Assembly: GCA_947177495.1 (NCBI GenBank)
Contig: CAMWUS010000077.1
Location: forward strand, 1 to 6,989
Reading direction: 5' to 3'
DNA from: an uncultured Clostridia bacterium
GTDB lineage: Bacteria; Bacillota; Clostridia; Christensenellales; Borkfalkiaceae
DNA length: 6,989 nt
A program made the translations under genes and the position numbers. Of this stretch, positions 1 to 4,357 are shown in pieces; position 1 is the first letter of the stretch; each line of letters begins with the position of its first letter. Under the pieces are notes generated by a model. The model did no database searches and was not told the DNA's origin. It saw only the letters and a program-made list of their open reading frames with translations.

Positions 1-1109
1 TTGTTGAGGTGATCGATGGTGTAAGCGGCTTCCTGATACATATATTTGGGAATAACGGTGACGTACGAATATCCGCCCGCATGGTAAGTTCTGTTCTTTA
101 CGCCGTCGGGATCGGTAAAGCCCTTGATAGCGGCGATAATGTCGGTAGCCGTATCGCTGTTCTTCGCCTGACCGTTGGATACAAGGTTGCTGTACAACGT
201 GTTGGTATCCCATACGCCGAGCGCGATTGCAACGGATTTGCCCTGACCGAACTTCGCCATTGCTTTCGCTTTATCCTGCGTGGGTGCGTCCAAATCGATA
301 AGCCCTTCGTTGTACAAGCCCGTCATGTACTCCATGTATTCCTTGTATTGAGGAAGTTCTACGTAGAATTTCCACTCGTTGCCGACCTTTACCCATTCCT
401 GATAGATGCCGAAGGAAACGGCGATTGCGGGAATGAGGCTGTCTTCAAAGGTGAACGTGAACGGACGGTAGGTCGAGTCGGTCGCGCCGTATTTCTGTTT
501 GAAATGGCGAAGAATTTCGGTAAACTCGTCACGCGTAGTGGGAAGCGAGAAGCCCTCGTCCAAAAGCAAGTCTTTGCGGAATACAATGGTCGAGGAAACG
601 TTTTGCTGCCCTTCCGTGGGAGGACCGCCCTCGGGAATGCCGTAAATGCCGCCGTCGCGGGAAACGACGTTCCAGGAATATTCGGAAATGTCGCTCAACA
701 TATCCTGCCCGTATTTTTCGAGCGCGGGCTTGATGTTCAGCAAAGCGTCGTTGGACATAAGCATATTGTACTGCGCCTTGGTGACTTTGATTGCGTGATA
801 CTGCGATTTGTTTACGAACGCCAAGTTGAGCGCGTCGGTATCGTCTACGGAAGGAAGCTGCGTATAGTTTACTTTATAGCCCGTAAGCTCTTCCAAAAGC
901 TTGGCGGTCGGCTCGGCGTTGAACTCCTCTTCGCTCATGCCCGCGCTCTGCATATGGAGATTTAATGTAGGCTTGTTGTTCATGTCTACGTCAAGCGGAA
1001 TATCGGGGTCTACGTTGGTTTCGCCGCAGCCGGCAAACGCCGTGCAAACAGACGCAAACACCGTCATTCCGAGCATCACGGAAAGAAATCTCTTTTTACT
1101 TGTTTTCAT
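1..1109 (-). CDS. Carbohydrate ABC transporter substrate-binding lipoprotein, C-terminus outside window
   Basis: This is the N-terminal 369 codons of an extracellular solute-binding protein; the reading frame stays open to the window edge, so the C-terminus is missing. The start ATG is at 1109-1107, preceded by AGGAG (1122-1118) with an 8-nt spacer. Residues 1-27 form a lipoprotein signal peptide (basic KTSKKR start, hydrophobic core, lipobox FAGC) with Cys28 as the lipid-attachment site. The mature part begins with an acidic linker, then a strand (PTLNLHMQSAG), the segment LLEELTGYKVNYTQLPS near residues 70-86, and GIYGIPEG followed by an STIVFRKDLL stretch. This order is typical of the LplA/YtcQ-like branch of family 1 binding proteins, which usually have about 500-560 residues and capture oligosaccharides for ABC import. 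It probably sits on the outer face of the membrane. Permease genes are expected further along the minus strand but are not visible here. The substrate cannot be told from sequence. Confidence 0.9.
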   Translation of the reverse strand, partial: MKTSKKRFLSVMLGMTVFASVCTAFAGCGETNVDPDIPLDVDMNNKPTLNLHMQSAGMSEEEFNAEPTAKLLEELTGYKVNYTQLPSVDDTDALNLAFVNKSQYHAIKVTKAQYNMLMSNDALLNIKPALEKYGQDMLSDISEYSWNVVSRDGGIYGIPEGGPPTEGQQNVSSTIVFRKDLLLDEGFSLPTTRDEFTEILRHFKQKYGATDSTYRPFTFTFEDSLIPAIAVSFGIYQEWVKVGNEWKFYVELPQYKEYMEYMTGLYNEGLIDLDAPTQDKAKAMAKFGQGKSVAIALGVWDTNTLYSNLVSNGQAKNSDTATDIIAAIKGFTDPDGVKNRTYHAGGYSYVTVIPKYMYQEAAYTIDHLN

Positions 1110-1117
1110 GTTTTTAA

Positions 1118-1122
1118 CTCCT
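1118..1122 (-). promoter_or_regulatory. Ribosome binding site of the solute-binding lipoprotein gene
   Basis: AGGAG on the minus strand lies 8 nt before the ATG at 1109. It fixes this start codon and shows the gene is translated independently of the gene 72 nt upstream. I see no convincing -35/-10 pair in the gap, although TAAAAT (1135-1130) resembles a -10 box. Confidence 0.8.
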
Positions 1123-1135
1123 GATAGCAATTTTA

Positions 1136-1164
1136 CCCTTTCCCGCTCGACGAGCGGGAAAGGG
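1136..1164 (-). promoter_or_regulatory. Intergenic GC-rich stem-loop between the GHL10 gene and the lipoprotein gene
   Basis: Two 14-nt arms (1136-1149 and 1151-1164) are perfect reverse complements around one central base. In RNA this gives about 13 base pairs closed by a 3-nt loop. It starts 18 nt after the stop codon of the 1057-residue gene and ends 13 nt before the RBS of the lipoprotein gene. On the minus strand the stem is followed by TAAAATTGC rather than a run of T, so it does not look like a strong intrinsic terminator. A partial attenuator, or an RNA processing or stabilising hairpin that sets a different expression level for the binding protein, fits better. The palindrome is seen directly; the function is inferred. 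Confidence 0.75.
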
Positions 1165-1181
1165 AAACAAATGCGCACTTC

Positions 1182-4100
1182 TTATTTTCTCTTTTTGCGA
1201 ACTGCGAGTGCCGCAAGCCCGAAACCGCATACGACCAAACCGCAGATTCCCGTAACTGCGCTTCCGCAACCCTTCTTCGGCTCGGTAGGCTCCTGCGTTA
1301 CAGGCGGTTTCTGAGTTCCGTCGGAAGGCTTGGGAGGCTGAGAAGTCGTCACCTTGTCGGGTCTCGTTTCGCCCGCGGACGGATCCCAAAGCTTCTCGTG
1401 GATATACGCTCTCGAAATCTTAATGTCGATATTGTTGAGCGCGTCCGAAAGCAACTCTTTGGTTCTCACTTCGCCCCAACCCTTGGTGTACGTGCCCATT
1501 TCGTTAGACAGCTTGTTGAGCTCCTTATAGAGCGCAACCAAGTCCTCGGCTTTCTCCATAGGCATTGCAAGCAAGGTATCGAAGCGAGCGGAAAGCTCGG
1601 TCTTCTGCGCTTCCGTCATCGCGTTCTTGGGGAGATAAATGCGATCGGCTTTTTTCAAGATGTCGTCGAACACAGCTTCCAATACGTCATGTGCGGAAGC
1701 GGAAGCGATCACCGATTTCTTACTGCTTACCGTCGCTTTGAGCACTTCCTGCACATCCTTATGAAGGAGCACGGTGCTCGTTTCAAACAAGCTGTAACCC
1801 GTTGCGCGCGCATTGTAGCAAGCGCCGATTTGCTGAACGAAGTCTACGGGTTGGAAGCCCATGTACGCGCCCAAGCCTACGTAGCTGTACGCAATGTCGT
1901 CGATGATCAAGATCATCTGGCTTGCATTGGATTCCACGCTTTCGCTGGAAAGGTAGTAAGACATCGGCGTGCAGAGGTCGATCCAACCGTTTCTCACCCA
2001 CGTACGCCAATCCTGCATCTTGGTCTCGATTGCTTCGTCGTAATCGGGAACGGTAGACGTGGAGATGATTGCGTCCGGTCTTACGCGGTCGGTCATTTCG
2101 CGTACTTCTTTTACAAACGAAGTGATGAGCTCAACGCGGTATGCGTGCCAATCTTTCTCCATTTGCTTGTCGTTTTCCAAAGCCGCAACGAATTGTTTGC
2201 GGAAGGTATCCACCTCGGTGCTGTGAGGAATGCCGTAACCGTACGTCTTTAAGAAGTCGTCCATGGCATAGCCCGTGTAACCGCTGTCGATTTCGGGCAC
2301 GTCCGTTCCGCCGTAGCAGGTCGGGTAACGGATATAGTCGAGGTTAAGCCCTACCATTTCGGGAAACTTCGTGTAAAGCTCCTCATAGAAATCGAGCAAG
2401 AACTTTCTTACTTCGGGGTTCGCGGGGTCGATGAAGACGTAATGCGCGCTTCCCGAAATTTCGTAAGGTTGAATGAGACTGCCCGTACGGGTGTACTGCG
2501 CCCATTCGGGGTGCTTGCCGATAATCGAACCCTTAAAGCCCGCTTGGTTTTCCACGGGCGTCTTGTCGTCCGTCGTGGAACCGACGAAGAAGTTTTCCAC
2601 CCATGCGTGTACTTCGATGCCGAGCTTCTTCGCTTCCTTAATGTAAGCGGTGAAGAAGTCGGGATAGTCGCCGTAGGTGTACTTCGCAAGCGAGGGATTA
2701 TAAGTCACGAGCTCGGATTTGAAGCTTGCGTAACCGTCCCAAAGCATTTCCACGTAAAGCGTATTGATACCGCATTCGGAAAGAATGGTCAAATTGTCGA
2801 TGATTTGTTGTAAGTTCGTTTCCAAGCCGAGCACGTTGGGGCGGTGCCAAGCAGCTCTGCCCTCTACGATATTGCTCTGCGTCAACTGCATCAAAATCGC
2901 GTTCTCTGCGGCAGTCGCCCGATTGGTAAGCCCCTTGAACTCTACCTGATGCAAGAACTTGGTTCCGTCATCCGTAGCCGCCGCAATCGTCTTATCGAGC
3001 TCGGTCGCGTCCTCTACGATTTTCTTGTAGTCCGCAACCGCCGCGTTCAACGCCTCGAAATTGAGGTCGTACAGACGCGTCTCGTACAATTTCGCCTGAT
3101 TTTCGAAGGCTGCGAGCTTGTTCTGCATGGTGGTGAGGAAGCTCTTCTGGCTCGTGGAAACGTTGAGCGTTTTCAGCGCGTTGTCGTAAGTGATGGTCGC
3201 GCCTACTTTTACGTAAGATTTGATCCAATCACCCGAAGTACCGTGACCGGAAACGACGAACCCGCCGTCGGGAATGTAGATGACGTTGGTCGCCATGGAG
3301 GTAACGACGCCCTCGGCGTTAACAGCCGCTTCGAAGCCCCAGCTGTTGGTGTTCATTTCGCTGCCGCCCGTATCCACGGATTTGGTGTAAATGTTCAGCT
3401 GATTGGTACCGCGGTTTTCGCCGTAACCCGCGCCCGTAGGGTTGTCGTCGTCGGTCGGGTCGAGATAGTTGAAGTATCTCGTCACGTTCATATCGAGCCC
3501 CAAATAGTCGTAGCCCGACAGGGAGATGATATCCCCTTCCGAGAACACCACGTCCTTTGCGAGCATGGCGCGCCAGGGCTCGCTATTCGCCGAAGCAACG
3601 TAGGAGGAAAGCGCAAATCCCATTAAGGGAATGTCGATACCGACTTTATCCGAACCCACGCCCAAACCGCGGAATTCCTTTACGTGGAATTTTCCGTCGG
3701 TGCTGTCAAGCTCTGCGTTGAGCTCCGCACCCCATTGGTTTTGCTTGGTATCCGTGCCGAACTCGGGACCGTAATACACGATACCGGGCGCGTTACGCAC
3801 ACTCATGTTCAAATAGGAAATGGCAACGCGCACGTGGTCGGTAAGGTTATCCGCCGTGTATTCGGGCCAAATAGGAGTTTCCGCGCCGTCTAATTCTACG
3901 ATATCGCCGACGGAATAGCCGTCCGCACCGCTCTTGCTTGCGGGAATGGAAATAAGGTATCCGGGGACGGGAATTTCGTTCCCGCCGCTTCCCGTGTGCT
4001 TTGCGGCAATGCGCTGTTCGCCCGTGCCGAGAATTTCGACCGCGTATTCCACTACGTTCTCGTCGCGCTCGACGGATTCCATGTAGTAGAAGTTACCCGT

Positions 4101-4355
4101 GTAAACGACCGTCTGATTGGTAATGGTCGAAGCGATGTTCTCTTTCGGAGTTACGGTGATGCTTTCGTTATTGCTTGGACTGACTACTTTTATCTCGACG
4201 GGGTCTACCTCGTCGTAAGAAAATTTCTTCGCACTGTCGGCGTGAGCGGGCAAAATGCCGTGCAAGCCGCCTGCCGCAACGCCCGCGGTCACTGCCAAAG
4301 CGAGCGCCACCGAACCGATATTTTTAAAATTCTTCTTTAAAAAACCGCTTCTCAT
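1182..4355 (-). CDS. Secreted, membrane-anchored GHL10/DUF187-family glycosidase-like protein with three N-terminal GFVLSG modules
   Basis: 1057 residues. Residues 1-39 are a signal peptide (KK-rich start, long hydrophobic core, cleavage after AHA). Residues 67-157, 175-281 and 305-400 are three copies of a module with the signature TNxWGxE ... IPxxGFVxSGxG. Residues 401-490 are a predicted helical, coiled-coil-like spacer. Residues about 499-870 match the GHL10/DUF187 TIM barrel: AAWHRPN (501-507), NTLYVEMLWDGY (531-542), GIEVHAWVENFFVG (579-592), HPEWAQ (615-620), FIDPANPEVR (641-650), LNLDYIRYP (670-678) and PMSY (797-800). Glu536, Glu587 and Asp673 are candidate active-site acids (inferred). 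Residues 885-990 are helical, 999-1028 a Pro/Thr-rich spacer, and 1029-1057 a GCGS motif, membrane helix and RKKRK tail. The likely role is to bind or cleave a glycan at the cell surface; the family is only partly characterised, so no substrate is assigned. The ATG is 2 nt past the upstream stop, which suggests coupled translation. Confidence 0.9.
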   Translation of the reverse strand: MRSGFLKKNFKNIGSVALALAVTAGVAAGGLHGILPAHADSAKKFSYDEVDPVEIKVVSPSNNESITVTPKENIASTITNQTVVYTGNFYYMESVERDENVVEYAVEILGTGEQRIAAKHTGSGGNEIPVPGYLISIPASKSGADGYSVGDIVELDGAETPIWPEYTADNLTDHVRVAISYLNMSVRNAPGIVYYGPEFGTDTKQNQWGAELNAELDSTDGKFHVKEFRGLGVGSDKVGIDIPLMGFALSSYVASANSEPWRAMLAKDVVFSEGDIISLSGYDYLGLDMNVTRYFNYLDPTDDDNPTGAGYGENRGTNQLNIYTKSVDTGGSEMNTNSWGFEAAVNAEGVVTSMATNVIYIPDGGFVVSGHGTSGDWIKSYVKVGATITYDNALKTLNVSTSQKSFLTTMQNKLAAFENQAKLYETRLYDLNFEALNAAVADYKKIVEDATELDKTIAAATDDGTKFLHQVEFKGLTNRATAAENAILMQLTQSNIVEGRAAWHRPNVLGLETNLQQIIDNLTILSECGINTLYVEMLWDGYASFKSELVTYNPSLAKYTYGDYPDFFTAYIKEAKKLGIEVHAWVENFFVGSTTDDKTPVENQAGFKGSIIGKHPEWAQYTRTGSLIQPYEISGSAHYVFIDPANPEVRKFLLDFYEELYTKFPEMVGLNLDYIRYPTCYGGTDVPEIDSGYTGYAMDDFLKTYGYGIPHSTEVDTFRKQFVAALENDKQMEKDWHAYRVELITSFVKEVREMTDRVRPDAIISTSTVPDYDEAIETKMQDWRTWVRNGWIDLCTPMSYYLSSESVESNASQMILIIDDIAYSYVGLGAYMGFQPVDFVQQIGACYNARATGYSLFETSTVLLHKDVQEVLKATVSSKKSVIASASAHDVLEAVFDDILKKADRIYLPKNAMTEAQKTELSARFDTLLAMPMEKAEDLVALYKELNKLSNEMGTYTKGWGEVRTKELLSDALNNIDIKISRAYIHEKLWDPSAGETRPDKVTTSQPPKPSDGTQKPPVTQEPTEPKKGCGSAVTGICGLVVCGFGLAALAVRKKRK
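1185..1271 (-). other. C-terminal GCGS membrane anchor of the 1057-residue protein
   Basis: Residues 1029-1057 read as Gly-Cys-Gly-Ser (1029-1032), a hydrophobic helix rich in Gly, Ala, Leu and Val, and a final RKKRK. A Pro/Thr/Lys-rich spacer (999-1028), suited to crossing a cell wall, comes just before. The three-part layout (short motif, helix, basic end) is that of known protein-sorting C-termini. There is no LPxTG motif, so this is not a standard sortase substrate. Whether the Cys is processed or modified is unknown. Confidence 0.75.
1746..2861 (-). other. GHL10 (DUF187-like) catalytic-type barrel domain
   Basis: This covers residues about 499-870 of the 1057-residue protein. The ordered motifs WHRP, LYVEM, HAWVENFF, HPEW, FIDPANPEVR, LDYIRYP and PMSY follow the successive strands of the barrel seen in the family 10-like glycosyl hydrolases grouped as GHL10. 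All acidic residues expected in such strand ends are present, so nothing suggests a dead domain. Assignment comes from recognised motifs, not from a profile search. Confidence 0.8.
3156..4157 (-). repeat. Three tandem GFVLSG-type modules in the GHL10 protein
   Basis: Protein-level repeats at residues 67-157, 175-281 and 305-400. Copy 1 carries EYAVE and a YLISIPAS variant of the core. Copy 2 has NQWGAEL and IPLMGFALSSY, followed by EGDII. Copy 3 is the most canonical: an N-x-R start, TNSWGFE, IPDGGFVVSGHG and a DWIKSYVKVG tail. Copy 3 resembles a segment I recall next to GHL10 and phosphodiester-glycosidase domains in actinobacterial and Paenibacillus proteins. The fold is probably all-beta; the function is unknown and could be glycan binding. 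Confidence 0.7.
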
Positions 4356-4357
4356 TG

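Noticed and set aside
9..965. Plus-strand open frame of 318 codons
   Set aside because: It is a mirror-register shadow of the solute-binding lipoprotein gene, which runs off the window edge. It has no ribosome binding site and no recognisable product.
1136..1164. Intrinsic transcription terminator
   Set aside because: The stem is strong, but the following sequence on the minus strand is TAAAATTGC and on the plus strand AAACAAATG; neither is a T-run.
1185..1360. Sortase cell-wall anchoring signal at the C-terminus of the GHL10 protein
   Set aside because: The Pro/Thr-rich spacer, helix and basic tail fit the general layout, but no LPxTG-like motif is present; GCGS occupies that place.
1398..4340. 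Several plus-strand open frames opposite the GHL10 gene (1398-2252, 2442-2813, 2844-3626, 3684-3893, 3996-4340)
   Set aside because: All share the mirror register of the minus-strand gene, break wherever TTA, CTA or TCA codons occur, and give unfamiliar proteins.
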